From NCBI RefSeq assembly GCF_958450345.1, contig NC_088782.1, forward strand, positions 100,718,358-100,782,357: a DNA stretch of 64,000 nt. Reading direction: 5' to 3'. Shown here piece by piece: positions 11,634 through 22,239 of the stretch; within the stretch, counting starts at the first letter, position 1, and each line of letters opens with the position of its first letter. The stretch comes from Calliphora vicina. Lineage: Eukaryota; Arthropoda; Insecta; Diptera; Calliphoridae. The position numbers and the translations under genes are program-made. The notes below the pieces were generated by a model that saw nothing but the letters and a program-made list of their open reading frames with translations, made no database searches and was not told the origin of the DNA.

Positions 11634-11639
11634 TTTATT
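11634..11639 (-). terminator. Polyadenylation signal of the two-domain nuclease gene
   Basis: The minus strand reads AATAAA here, about 90 bases beyond the TAA stop codon at 11727-11729. This is a normal position for a short fly 3' UTR. Confidence 0.5.
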
Positions 11640-11726
11640 ACAATTGTTGAGTTTATAAATAGATGATAATAAAATGAAAGGTAATTCCAATTTAATCGAG
11701 ATTAAGAATATGTATTTGATGTGGTT

Positions 11727-14285
11727 TTAAAGGTCTTCTTCAGGTAACTGGACAAGACCCAAAACGCCTGTAGTTTGCAGCTTATCTAAGGGTAAATCTT
11801 GCACCGTTTGCAAAAAGTCGGGCACAGAGCAGGCATATGAATAGCCCTTAATTATGTCCTCTTTGGACCAATTTATCCAGTCTATTTGATGGCCAATATC
11901 ATTACAAACGATATATTCATTTTGGATTTGTTGCAAGGAAGCATGAGGATTGTTGACACCGATCAAAACAATGCCTTTGCGACTCTCACGATCGATTACC
12001 ACACGGAAATATATCTTGGGTACTGGTATCAAACCATTGTTGTTTTCATCAAAAGCCAGATACAGTTCTCGATGAGTGCCATTAACATCGGGCAGAGTGG
12101 AAACGCCCCAGACACCAGTATAACAATCTACAGTTAAGCCATTGTTGGAGACATATTTACGTACACCATCCTCCACACGTTCCCAGTTACCAGCATTGAA
12201 AGCCTGCCATTGAGGAGCCACATTTACAAAGAAGAATGTGGAGCGTTGTGGTGAACCAAATATAAAATCCACTTTGGCGGCCATATGGCCACGAGCCATA
12301 TAAATATTTTTGGAGTCGTTGAAATAACCCGAAGCATCCATGCCCAATATCGAACTTATGGTGTTGTTTTGTTGCACTTTGGTATATAAGTTATCCACAT
12401 TTTTGCCTGCAAAGAAATCACCTTCAATGAAACGCGGCCGGGTCACAGAACGTTGATACATCGAACTGGAAGGATTGAGTACATGATGAACATAACGGGT
12501 CACTTCATTGATTTCATCGTGACAAATATCCATGGTTTGCAAAAATCCTTGCGATACCTTGAAGCCAACTTCCAGTAAATCAGTGCCTCCATTACAAAGT
12601 CTGCCTGTGCGCCTGGCTGTATAAGTGGGCCAAGCCGAACAGCTGAAACTGGTGAAGTTATAGTTTTCACCATTTACTAGATACTCATAACCCTTCAAAC
12701 ATTGTGCGCTAATTTTTGAGTGATTTTGGAAAGGCTTGACGAAAGAATTACTGCAATACATATCAATTGATTCACCATACTTCAGTTCAATCAGACCATT
12801 TGGTTGGGGAACTAACCAATCATAAACTCCTGCCCGGGCATACAAAGGAGCAGGATCATTTAAATCACCACTAACACGGAAAGAGCAGCCAACTTCATTT
12901 ATCCCCAAAACTCCAGTGGTTTCCAGATTCTCAACTGGCAAATCTTTGACAACCCTAAGAAAGTCCGGCACTGAACAAGCATATGAATAACCTTTATGTA
13001 AATCCTCCTTATTCCATTGTAACCAATCTATTTTTTCACCAATATCTTCACACACGGTATATTCCTCCTTGATTTGTTGCAGAGATGCATGAGGATTGTT
13101 AACACCAATCAAAACAATTCCCTGGCGGGTAGCGCGATCTATAACGACTCTGTAGTAGATTTTAGGCACAGGGATCAGGCCATTATTATTCTCATCGATC
13201 GATAAATACAATTCTCTTTGGGTGCCATTGACATCAGGTAACGTAGCAATGCCCCAAATACCAGTATAGCAGTCAACAGTTAGTGAATTATTGGACACAT
13301 ATTTACGCACACCATCCTCCACACGTTCCCAGTTGCCACCATTAAAAGACTGCCACTGAGGAGCCACATTCACAAATAAGAAAGTAGCTCTTTGAGGTGA
13401 ACCAAATATAAAATCTGTTTTAGCTCCCATATGACCACGAGCCATGAAAACATCTATGGTGTCATTGAAGTAAGGAGAAGCATCCATTCCCAATATTGAG
13501 CTAATGGTTTTATTTTGTTGCACTTTGGTGTACAAGTTGTCCACATTCTTGCCAGCATAGAAATCAGCCTCAATAAAACGTGGTCTGGCTACGGAACGTT
13601 GATAGATCGAACTTGAGGGATTGAGAACATGATGAACATAACGGGTGACTTCATTGATTTCATCATGACAAATGTCCATGGTTTGTAAAAATCCACCTTG
13701 TACTTCAAAACCAACTTCCAGTAAATCCGTGCCACCACTGCACTGTCTGCCCGTACGTCGTGCTGTGTAATTTGGCCAGGCAGAGCAGCTGAAGTTGCTG
13801 AAGGGAAAAATTGTACCGTTGACCAAAAAGTACAAACCTTGCAAACACTGTGCAGTTATGGCAGACTTATTGTCGAAGGGATTAGCAAAGGAATCTGTAC
13901 AATACATGTCAATATATTGGCCATTTTTAAGCTCAACTACACCTTCTGGAGTTGGCACCAACCACTCGTATGTGCCATGGTATGTAAATAAAGGAGCAGG
14001 ATCATGTAAATCACCTGTTACTCGGAAAGCACAATCACCTTTAACCACCACTCCTTCAAACTCCGATTCAGGCCCTTCTGTTACAGGAGGCCTTGAGGTG
14101 CTATTTGTGAAACCTTCTGTTGTTGGAGCTACTGAGGAGCTATTTGGGAACCCCTCTGTTGTGCTATTTGTAGGTCCTTCTGTTGTATTGTCTTCACTGT
14201 ATCCTTCCCTTATCCTTGAAGGCACTACTCCAGCTTGTGCTAGAACTGCCGCTAACAACAGTATCAGAATCTTTAACGTTTTCAT
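11727..14285 (-). CDS. Secreted tandem two-domain DNA/RNA non-specific endonuclease, 852 aa
   Basis: A single open exon encodes two complete NUC endonuclease domains in one secreted protein. Residues 1-19 are a clear signal peptide (MKTLKILILLLAAVLAQAG). Residues about 30-75 are a Ser/Thr-rich repeat built on TEGP/TEGF with NSS/NST sequons, likely heavily glycosylated. Domain 1 spans about 82-455 and domain 2 about 465-840. Both keep the catalytic MARGH motif (His285 and His667), the metal-binding Asn in FVNVAPQWQ (Asn306 and Asn688), paired cysteines (including CHDEINEVTRYVHHVLNPSS) and NNNGLIPVPKIY. The domains are very similar throughout, suggesting recent internal duplication or gene conversion. 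Extracellular nucleic-acid digestion in gut or saliva is inferred from family and secretion. The Drosophila CG14120/CG3819 group is comparable and also includes multi-domain members. The ATG is followed at once by the signal peptide, so the start is well supported. Confidence 0.95.
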   Translation of the reverse strand: MKTLKILILLLAAVLAQAGVVPSRIREGYSEDNTTEGPTNSTTEGFPNSSSVAPTTEGFTNSTSRPPVTEGPESEFEGVVVKGDCAFRVTGDLHDPAPLFTYHGTYEWLVPTPEGVVELKNGQYIDMYCTDSFANPFDNKSAITAQCLQGLYFLVNGTIFPFSNFSCSAWPNYTARRTGRQCSGGTDLLEVGFEVQGGFLQTMDICHDEINEVTRYVHHVLNPSSSIYQRSVARPRFIEADFYAGKNVDNLYTKVQQNKTISSILGMDASPYFNDTIDVFMARGHMGAKTDFIFGSPQRATFLFVNVAPQWQSFNGGNWERVEDGVRKYVSNNSLTVDCYTGIWGIATLPDVNGTQRELYLSIDENNNGLIPVPKIYYRVVIDRATRQGIVLIGVNNPHASLQQIKEEYTVCEDIGEKIDWLQWNKEDLHKGYSYACSVPDFLRVVKDLPVENLETTGVLGINEVGCSFRVSGDLNDPAPLYARAGVYDWLVPQPNGLIELKYGESIDMYCSNSFVKPFQNHSKISAQCLKGYEYLVNGENYNFTSFSCSAWPTYTARRTGRLCNGGTDLLEVGFKVSQGFLQTMDICHDEINEVTRYVHHVLNPSSSMYQRSVTRPRFIEGDFFAGKNVDNLYTKVQQNNTISSILGMDASGYFNDSKNIYMARGHMAAKVDFIFGSPQRSTFFFVNVAPQWQAFNAGNWERVEDGVRKYVSNNGLTVDCYTGVWGVSTLPDVNGTHRELYLAFDENNNGLIPVPKIYFRVVIDRESRKGIVLIGVNNPHASLQQIQNEYIVCNDIGHQIDWINWSKEDIIKGYSYACSVPDFLQTVQDLPLDKLQTTGVLGLVQLPEEDL

Positions 14286-14403
14286 AATGTTTTCTTTGCG
14301 GTTTCAAGACGTTTTGCCTTCAGAGGCAAACTTTAAACTGTACAAAATTCTTAACAATAGTGCTAATTTTAAATTAAAATTTAATTTTGGCCCATACTCG
14401 TGA

Positions 14404-15180
14404 TAACTAATAATTCAATCTTATCGTTATATTTTTACAACATAAAACTAAAAAAAAAAAAACCTAAAAAAATAAAACAAACACTCTGAAATAATTTATA
14501 GTTCTGCGATTATCTTTCTTCCTTACAATAACTTTCATTCAATTTAGAATCATTTTATTTCTCGATAAGCTTTAAATCGCTCACGTAGGTACTTCTTTAC
14601 GCAGTTGGATTCTTTAAATATTTCTTTATCAGCTTCTGTTTAATAGCTGTAGTATTTTCAAAGTGTTCAAATTTAATTTGTTTTGATTTAGTTTAATCTT
14701 TAAGATTATTTATTGATACAATGTATCTTAGTTCAATTTGTATGATAATTTGAACAATAACAAACAGTGATTTTGAATGGTTTTATGGACTGAAATAAAT
14801 ATTGGTGTTATCGTCATAAGGTGTTTCCCAAGAATGTCACCAGAGGTCACGGTTTCAAAAGTTCCCAGAAAAAACACTACATACCTAGTAAGCCAGCAAG
14901 TAATATTGTAGCCAAGGCATGAATACTTATTATTTGATAGAAATATTAGTTATTTTTGTTCGTAATTTGAAAAAAATGCATAGGTCTTACTTACAAATGT
15001 ATTTTCAATCAGTTCAGAAATAAGCACTTATTTAGGTCATTACCAGCAACTCATTATAATATTTATGAAATAATAAAACCATACATTACAAAAATTTTTG
15101 CTAGTTTGTTTTTCAAATCGGTTAATATAAATAATTCTTACAATGTGCTTTATCAACGGCCCTATGCTCTTTGCAGGAGT
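14404..15180. other. Upstream region of the two-domain nuclease gene
   Basis: AT-rich sequence without repeats that I recognise. A TATAAATTATTTCAG string on the minus strand lies at about 14488-14503, roughly 200 bases above the ATG, and is a possible but unproven core promoter. No open frame is present. Confidence 0.35.
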
Positions 15181-15189
15181 AAAAGGAAC

Positions 15190-16100
15190 AAATATATATA
15201 TGGGGGATTTCATGTCAAGTGAACCAACTTTTGAGATCGATGTCTTCCGATCTGTATGAAATTTGCACCAAGGTTAGTTCTATTGTATAGTAAATCTCTC
15301 TCTCTCTGACTTAGAAGGGGTCAAAATTTGACATTTTGGCCAGACTGGTGTTTTTTCTCATCCATGTAACTTATTACCTATTGTTCTTAGCAAAATGTGT
15401 CCCAAATATGTTAGATAGCTATTTCTTTAATCTTTCGCAAAAAGAAATAAAAAATAAGAAATTTGGAAAAAAAAGTTCTATTTTGCCAAAAAAAAAAGTC
15501 AAAAATTGTATGTCTTGAGTTATAAAATATTTATTTTGATAGATATCCCACTCGCATTCCACTAAGCGACCAAATAGCCATTAAAGAAATGAACCTAAGC
15601 TTCTTTTGATGAAAAAAATTTTAAAATAAGGCCCATTTCGAAAAAAAAATATATTTTGGAAAAAAAAAATCAAAAATTGTATGTCTTGAGTTATAAAATA
15701 TTTATTTTGATAGATATCCCAAACGCATCCAACTAAGCGACCAAAAGGGTCTTCATGCTAAATGTCTAAGCTTTCTTTTGAGCAAAAACAAAAATTAAGA
15801 AAAGGTTCCATTTTGAAAAAAATGTCAACAAAGTTTTTGATTTTATTTGTTCTTCAAGGAAAATAAATAAGATTTATTTTGAGAAAAAGTCAAAAAAGTT
15901 TTTGATTTCGGAAAAAAAATGTCAAACATTTTTCATATCTAAGCTCTTTTTTCTCAAAAGAAAGCCTAGATATTTTCCTTAAAGACCTACTTGGTCTTTT
16001 CCTTAAAGACCTTTTTAGTCGCTCTATGGGATGCGAGTGGAATATGTATCAAAATATATGTATGTTTTGTAACTCAATAAAAATGATTGTATATTTATTT
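15190..16100. repeat. Tandem and inverted repeat cluster (171-bp period)
   Basis: A block starting TCAAAAATTGTATGTCTTGA at about 15499 recurs at about 15670 with the same order of TTGATAGATATCCCA..CGCAT..CTAAGCGACC. This gives a 171-bp direct repeat. A related segment appears inverted at about 16015-16080 (AGTCGCTCTATGGGATGCG). It is therefore a mixed direct and inverted repeat, probably a degraded non-autonomous transposon. There is no coding capacity. Confidence 0.55.
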
Positions 16101-16229
16101 GTTTGTTCCTTAGAGCAGCCTCAACCAATAGACGTCTTGAAATTATGTAATTCCCCCATATTTTTATATTTTTTTGAAACTTAAAGTGGGCGTGGCACCA
16201 ATTATACAAAGTAAACAATTATTATGGAA

Positions 16230-17320
16230 TATCTGGTGAACTACAATTGTGAAAGTTCTGAACCTTTGTGCGCAGTTTGGACTAAAAGGATTTAAATATG
16301 CTTTACTGAAATAATTTTACTTGAACGTATGCTGGCAAGAATAAAATATATTATGTAGTCGAAGTTATGCTCTAACCAATTGATGCAAAGTACACATAAG
16401 TTACACATTACATTGCATATTTGCGGTTGCCCTGATAACTATTTAGCGAATGAAAAAAATATATATATTTATTGTATTTTATGACAAACAGAAGAAACAA
16501 ACATTTTACATGTTTTACTTGTAACATCATTATATTCAATAAATGTCTGGATTTGATAGATATGTATTACTCAATATACTTCCAGTCACCTAGAATAAAA
16601 CCAAATTTTAAAATAAAATTATTTGAGATTGATACAAATAATGGTATAATTATGTATTTTCAATATTTAGTTGCCACGTTTAAAACATTTCTATATAAAT
16701 ATTTAAAAAGTTTGTAATTGAAATTTAGATTAAGTTTTGAAACCAACAACATATTAACAAATATTTGGATTAAATCTCTACCTTATTCAATATATCTTCA
16801 GTATAAATATATAGTTATAGTCCTACATGTATATGTATTTTCTTATCTATGAAAGTTCTTCAAATTTCTTCTACATTAATCATTTTGTAATACATTCCTA
16901 CGCATGTATTAAGAACATAGGAATAAATCCATAAAATACAATAAGCCAATTTTCTAGATAAACAATCTTAAAGAAAGCAAATAAAAAGTAATATAAATGA
17001 TGTTTTTATTCTGTAGATTTTCTTGCTATTCATTATTATTCCATTTATTCATTAAATATTTACTTTAACTGTATTTATTATACTGGAATACAGTTGTAGA
17101 GCTTGTTATAACACTATCTTGTATAATTTGTCTGTGTATCCTAAAATAGCAACACCTCGTAACCTAAATAAATACTATGATAATAAACTGAAAATGAAAT
17201 GAAAGTGTAAATGAATTTGCTGAAAAAAATTGTGTCTGTTAATGGTGAATTAATGCGATTTTTGCGAAAAAAGTATTAAATTGTGAAAAGCCATTATTGT
17301 AGAGGTGAGGAAATAATGGT
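16230..17320. other. AT-rich non-coding stretch
   Basis: Long AT-rich sequence with scattered short frames of biased composition. I recognise no gene, RNA or repeat family here. Confidence 0.4.
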
Positions 17321-17500
17321 AAGTATATGGTAGTAATACCCTCCACCACCAAAAGTGGTGAATGAGAGTATATATAAGTTTGTCATTTCGTCTGTAACAT
17401 TGAAAGAAACTCAAAATTGAGAGAGACCCAACAATTATTGAAATTCTAAGTCCATTGAGCTAAGTCTGTCTGTCTGTCCTCCTGTCTTTGTAAAACACCA
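17321..17500. repeat. Short dispersed-repeat-like segment with TCTG run
   Basis: ATACCCTCCACCACCAAAAG with a nearby GTGGTGAATGAG and a short run of GTCTGTCTGTCT resemble the ends and linker of dispersed fly repeats such as R1. Only one copy is seen in this window, so the call is tentative. Confidence 0.3.
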
Positions 17501-17734
17501 TCAAGACCAAAATAATTAACCGCTATTAATAGAGTTTATACCAAAATAATTATAACTTTTCTCAGCAGAGTTGTATTAAAAATCAAAACCCACAAAAGTC
17601 TGGTACTTTTTTCAACCGATTGGTACTTTTTAAATTTATCTTTATTAATGAACCTAGAAACATTAAATTAGATACTTATAAACATTAGTGACATAAGAAA
17701 TCACAATATTAATCTGTATCTACCATTATACAAA

Positions 17735-18356
17735 TCTAAGGCCGAGGCCACGCAATGAGCGGCTAAGCGGTAAGCGTCAGAGCGATCACCGCCAGAGCGG
17801 CAAGTGGCTTATTACTGAGCGTCATTTCTGGGAGGTTAGTTGTTAAAATTCCGAGATTATTTAATGTTATTATGCGAAAATCGTAATCATATTTATAAGA
17901 AGTGGAAGAAAGAGGAAAGCAAAGTAATGGTGGTACTTTTGCTGGATCTACATTATTCAAATAGCTTGAAGCAATTTAATTCAATGTCCGCTGTCTGGGT
18001 CAAATAATGTTGTACCGAATTGTTTAATTGGTGATGAAACCCACCCACTCAATCCGATTTTTTTAATGGGCGTCTTTCAACGTCAAGAAAATGCATTGAA
18101 TGTGCATTTAGAATTTTAACAATATTGAAACAAAACCAAAAACTGTAATTAATTTAATAAAATGTGCATGCATATTGCAAAATTTTATTCTTTGCCGCTC
18201 AGAAAACAACTAAAAATTAGAAGAAGTTTTATTCCTGAGCGTCGCCTCTTAGCCGCTCAGAAATGACGCTCTCATGTCGTTCATTGCGTAGTCGCTTCAG
18301 CAGGACTTCATATGTTTTAATTTTTTGACTCTCACCGCTCTGACGCTCGCATCTTG
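17735..18356. repeat. GAGCGG-rich inverted-repeat element
   Basis: Left part: CCACGCAATGAGCGGCTAAG with GCGTCAGAGCG, and GAGCGTCATTTCTG at about 17817. Right part, inverted: CATTGCGTAGTCGC, GCCGCTCAGAAATGACGCTC and CTGACGCTCGC. The GC-rich blocks stand out from the AT-rich surroundings and pair across a 0.5-kb AT-rich centre, as in a non-autonomous DNA transposon. Ends and target duplication could not be fixed. Confidence 0.45.
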
Positions 18357-18434
18357 ACTTATCAAAAAATGCCAAATTTGCCATTTGGACCATTATTTAC
18401 CAACTTATAGCCACGTTTACGTTTCAGTTAATCA

Positions 18435-18677
18435 TCTTTTATATATATAATATAAAACGGCTGGGCCGATTTCGATGAAATTTTTTGTGTGTGTTTGAGT
18501 GGGTCCCTGGATGATTTAGATTCACAATTGACCTATGTACGAGTATATAGGTACAATGGGCATGGTACCTCCCATACGAAATAAACATTTATTATTGAAT
18601 ATCTGGAGTACTACTATAGTGGGAGTCTTCAAACTTTGTGTGAGCTATGACAGAACAACGTTTGTCGGGACAGCTAG
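18435..18677 (+). mobile_element. Short non-autonomous Helitron-like element
   Basis: It starts with TC followed by TTTTATATATATAATATAA and ACGGCTGGGCCGATTT, and ends GTCGGGACAGCTAG followed by T. The order (TC start, ACGGCTG..CCGATTT near the 5' end, GC-rich hairpin-capable 3' end, CTAG terminus) matches common arthropod Helitrons and the better-supported copy at 56245-56968. The 5' boundary is uncertain by a few bases. Confidence 0.55.
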
Positions 18678-19087
18678 TTTTCATATAAAATGTACGTTTT
18701 TGCTTGTAGATATTTTTGCTTATAGATGATCGTCCTTTTTCCATTTAGACCACTATTTACCGACTTATAGCCATTAATTTTTTATTCAATTTTTATATAA
18801 GAAATCGTTGTTCGGTTGAGAATATAAGGGATCACAGATGATCATCCTTTTACCATTTAGACCACTATTTACTGACTTATACCCCCTTTTATATTCACTT
18901 AATATTCATAAGTATATTGTTTTGAAATTATATATATGTTTTACCTTTCAAACATAAGAGACTTCTTGAATTTTTCGGTTTTCATTCAAAAGCTTTCGTG
19001 TTCTTAAAACAAAAATGGCTGACATTATTTGTCTTTAGTTGAGGAGCATCCTAACTCGTAACTAATCCATTTTTCAACCGCTATAGT

Positions 19088-19102
19088 TTCGGCACAGCCG
19101 AA
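19088..19102. repeat. Terminal hairpin TTCGGCACAGCCGAA of a dispersed element
   Basis: A perfect short hairpin is followed by TATAGCTCTCTTACTTGTT. The same hairpin type with similar flank occurs at 37079-37093 (duplicated at 39343-39357) and 51584-51598. Such hairpins mark the ends of abundant non-autonomous elements (DINE/Helentron-like) in fly genomes. The element body to the left is not delimited. Confidence 0.5.
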
Positions 19103-19205
19103 TATAGCTCTCTTACTTGTTCTTTTAGATATTCTTAACAAAAACAATATTTATAACTTACAAACGTATCAAAAAATGTAAGTCACTTTAAAAAATTTAA
19201 TGTCG

Positions 19206-20956
19206 CACAGTGGTATGAGAAAAAAAAAGAGGGAAATAAATCTGTAACTTCTGAGCTCTTACTTCGATTTAAATGAAATTTCACATGCTCAAAGGGGAAG
19301 CGTTGGCGAGTTTAAGTTTTGAATCTGGGCCTCATGAGCCGACCAGGAGCTGGGCCAACGGTCCCCAAAGTAGGACACCTCGGGTATGGTCAATTTTAAA
19401 AATGATACTATTTCTTCGTTTGTGTTCCGATTTCAAAAAAATTACATATATAGAATCTTCTCATTGCTATCAATTATCTCTTATAGCTTAGGAGATATCC
19501 TCATTTGAAAATTAAATTTTCAACATTTTTACCCACCCTACTCCAGTTTTTTGATGACCGCGGTTCCAAATATTTACCGATTTTCTCCATTTTTCTTTTA
19601 TAGGATTAACAACAGATGTATATATCAAATAGATCAATTTAAAAACCATGACTGAGTCCAAAGTTACATGCATTTGAAAAAAGTACTTTTATTCTTTTTC
19701 AGTTATCTAAAAAATTTTTAAGAGGATATATAACGAATTTATACTTTTTGAAAGCTAAATTAACGTCAAATATTCTAAATGAAAAAAAAAATTATTAGTT
19801 TTGATACCCAGGGGACCAAGTCCATTCAAAAAACGCATATTTTTTATGTAAAATTCAACATTATGGCAAAAATTCTCAAATCGCATAGTCGATATCAAAA
19901 TATATAGTAACCCATTTTAGATGTCCCAATATGTTCTTAATTATTTTGTAAAGGGTTCCGATAACTCCGCCCTTGGTATGGATATTATAGCCAAAAAACG
20001 AAAAAAAAACATGTTTGGAATTTTTCAATACTTTTTTGGGAATTGCTGTATTCCTGATTACAAATTTCAATATTTGTTTTTATTTTTCTATTTTCAATAA
20101 AAAATCTATATATAAGTGTAAAATTTCATTAAAAAATATTCATAAATAAAAATTTTATTTTAATTTGAAAAAATTGTATCTATTTTTCAAAAAAGTATTC
20201 CATGAGTTTTTTAATTGTCTAAAGCTATATAAATTTTTGAAAAGTAGACAAAATCCTCTATCCATTGATATATAACATGTCTACCTTATGTTTTTTACGT
20301 GTCAAATAAATTAGGGAAAACTTAACAACTCGATGAGAATTTACCTAGCACTGTTATTTACATTCATAAAAATGTTGTTATGTAGGCAACATGCTTTTTT
20401 ATGAATTTCTATGTTAGGTGATTTTTAATAAAAGTACTTTTTCCCAAAAAAATTGCGAAAAATCGCCTTTTTTAATTTTTTTAAATTCAAATGCATGTAA
20501 CTTTGGACTCAGCCAGCTTTTTAAACACTTCATTCTTTATTTGATATATAGATCTATTGTTAATCCTATAAAAGAAAAATGGATAAAATCGGGGAATATT
20601 TGGAACCGCGGTCACCAAAAAACTGGAGTAGGGTGGGTAAAAATGTTGAAAATTAAATTTTCAAATGCAAATATCTCCTAAGATATAAGAGATAATTGAT
20701 AGCTACGACGAGGAGATTCTAAATGTAATTTTTTTTAAATCGGAACACAAACAAAGAAATAGGATCATTTTAAAAATTGAACATACCCGAGGTGTCCTAC
20801 TTTGGGAACCCCTGGTCCCGATCCTGGTGGGCTTATGAGGTCCAAATTCAAAACTTAAACTCGACTACACTTCCTCTTTGCGCATGTGAAATTTCGGCGT
20901 AAGGGTTTAGAAGTTACAGATATAATTCCCTCTTTTTTTATTCTCATACCACTGTG
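19206..20956. mobile_element. 1.75-kb palindromic element with CACAGTGG ends and 5-bp duplication (Transib-like)
   Basis: Left end CACAGTGGTATGAGAA and right end with the inverted form TTCTCATACCACTGTG are flanked by the direct repeat TGTCG (19201-19205 and 20957-20961). The two halves are inverted copies of each other: GGATTAACAACAGATGTATA at about 19602 matches the inverted block at about 20555. The arms are about 0.87 kb around a centre near 20083. CACA/TGTG-type ends and GC-rich 5-bp duplications are typical of Transib elements, so that superfamily is inferred; no transposase is present. Related unpaired sequence lies at about 31550-32660 and in the tandem duplication at 37100-38076 and 39364-40340. 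Confidence 0.7.
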
Positions 20957-20961
20957 TGTCG

Positions 20962-21616
20962 GGCAAAAACTGACTGAGTTACAGGTCGATAAGTTGACCA
21001 ACATCACTGAAAACGGGTTTTTTTTTAGAATAACTTCAGAATTTTAGGGTGTTTCTGAAATTTTTAGACACAATTTGTAATGTACTAAGAAAAACCTATA
21101 ACCCACGCTAGGTCGTTTTCCATGTTGTAATTTACAACTTTTTGCAAAGAAATGACATAGTGTAGCCTCCTTGACGTATAATAAACATATCAATATAATT
21201 TATTTCAAATATTACTCATACGTATGATTGTCCTATATTCTTAACGAAAACTTTGAAACTTTCTTTCTGGGAATTATTTCGAAAACTCAATAAAATTTTA
21301 TACTTATGAATTTTATAAAAAAAAAAATTGGGGTTATATTTTCTAAATCCCGGCGTGAAGTGATATTTTATATTTAAAACAGAAACAAAATATCAAAAAG
21401 TGCTTTATCCCCATATAACGATGGGACAAAAATAGAAGAAGTTGTCGTAGACTTTTGAAACTTGGTATGCCAATATAAAATACCTTAGTTAAGAAGAATA
21501 CATCCTATACTTCCTCTGGTAAAGTCTGGGAGAGTCAAATGAAACCAATTCCTAATTCCGGCTCTGGTGAAGTCTAGGAGAGTCAAATGAAAACAATTCC
21601 TAAAAAAAAAGTGATT
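20962..21616. repeat. Left arm of a palindromic repeat that hosts the BEL insertion
   Basis: The segment around 21428-21485 (AGTTGTCGTAG, TTGGTATGCCAATATAAAAT) recurs inverted at about 31077-31140, on the other side of the BEL element and solo LTR. An AGAATAACTTCAGAATTTTA block near 21028 resembles family B. The retroelements therefore landed inside an older inverted-repeat element. Confidence 0.5.
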
Positions 21617-21621
21617 AGTGT

Positions 21622-21957
21622 TGTATGGGATTTGTTCAACCCGTTTTATATTTGTTTGTCTATTATTGTTATTTTGTACTGATTCCGAACCCTGTTTGAA
21701 CGTAACATTTAACGTAAAATTATTTGGTTATTTTTGTCTTCTCGCATTTCTTTTATGTACTTTGTAGTTTGTAGCTTTTCAATTTTATTAATCTTCATGT
21801 ATTAAAAAACCTGATCGTTCAACGTAATAAAGCGAAAAAATACGAGTTCTCCTCCGCGGTGCATTTTAAGATTTAAATTTGTAACTTTTATTAAAATAAA
21901 TTATTATTTTAAAATTAATAGAAAATCAAATCGTTTCATTACTGAAATTCTCGTACA
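21622..21957 (+). repeat. BEL 5' LTR
   Basis: The LTR begins TGTATGGGATTTG and ends TCTCGTACA. It aligns to the 3' LTR over its 336 bases; I see two base differences (CCGCGG versus CCCCGG near the end, and CATTACTG versus CATTGCTG). Confidence 0.95.
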
Positions 21958-21963
21958 TTATTT

Positions 21964-21980
21964 TGGTGCCGAAACCCGTG
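21964..21980 (+). promoter_or_regulatory. tRNA primer binding site of the BEL element
   Basis: TGGTGCCGAAACCCGTG starts six bases after the LTR and begins with TGG, complementary to a tRNA CCA end. I cannot name the tRNA with confidence. Confidence 0.7.
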
Positions 21981-22239
21981 AACCTATCCATTGCTTGATA
22001 GAAATTAAATTAAAATTAATTAAATTTACAAAATTAATATCAACCATCTTGGATTTTTTAAAATTATATACTCCTCCTACGTGGATATATTTAAAACATC
22101 TTTACCAACCTGGTTGTACCTGCGGATTTGTTCGTCACAACAAGAAGTTTGTTTTATTCATGGTAATTTCTGAACTTACTGGTTTCATCATTTAATTCCA
22201 CAACTATAAAAAATAATTCACTTGTTTGCTTTCTACAAA

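Noticed and set aside
13795..14403. 202-codon plus-strand frame antisense to the two-domain nuclease
   Set aside because: It is the shadow of the signal-peptide and domain 1 region on the opposite strand.
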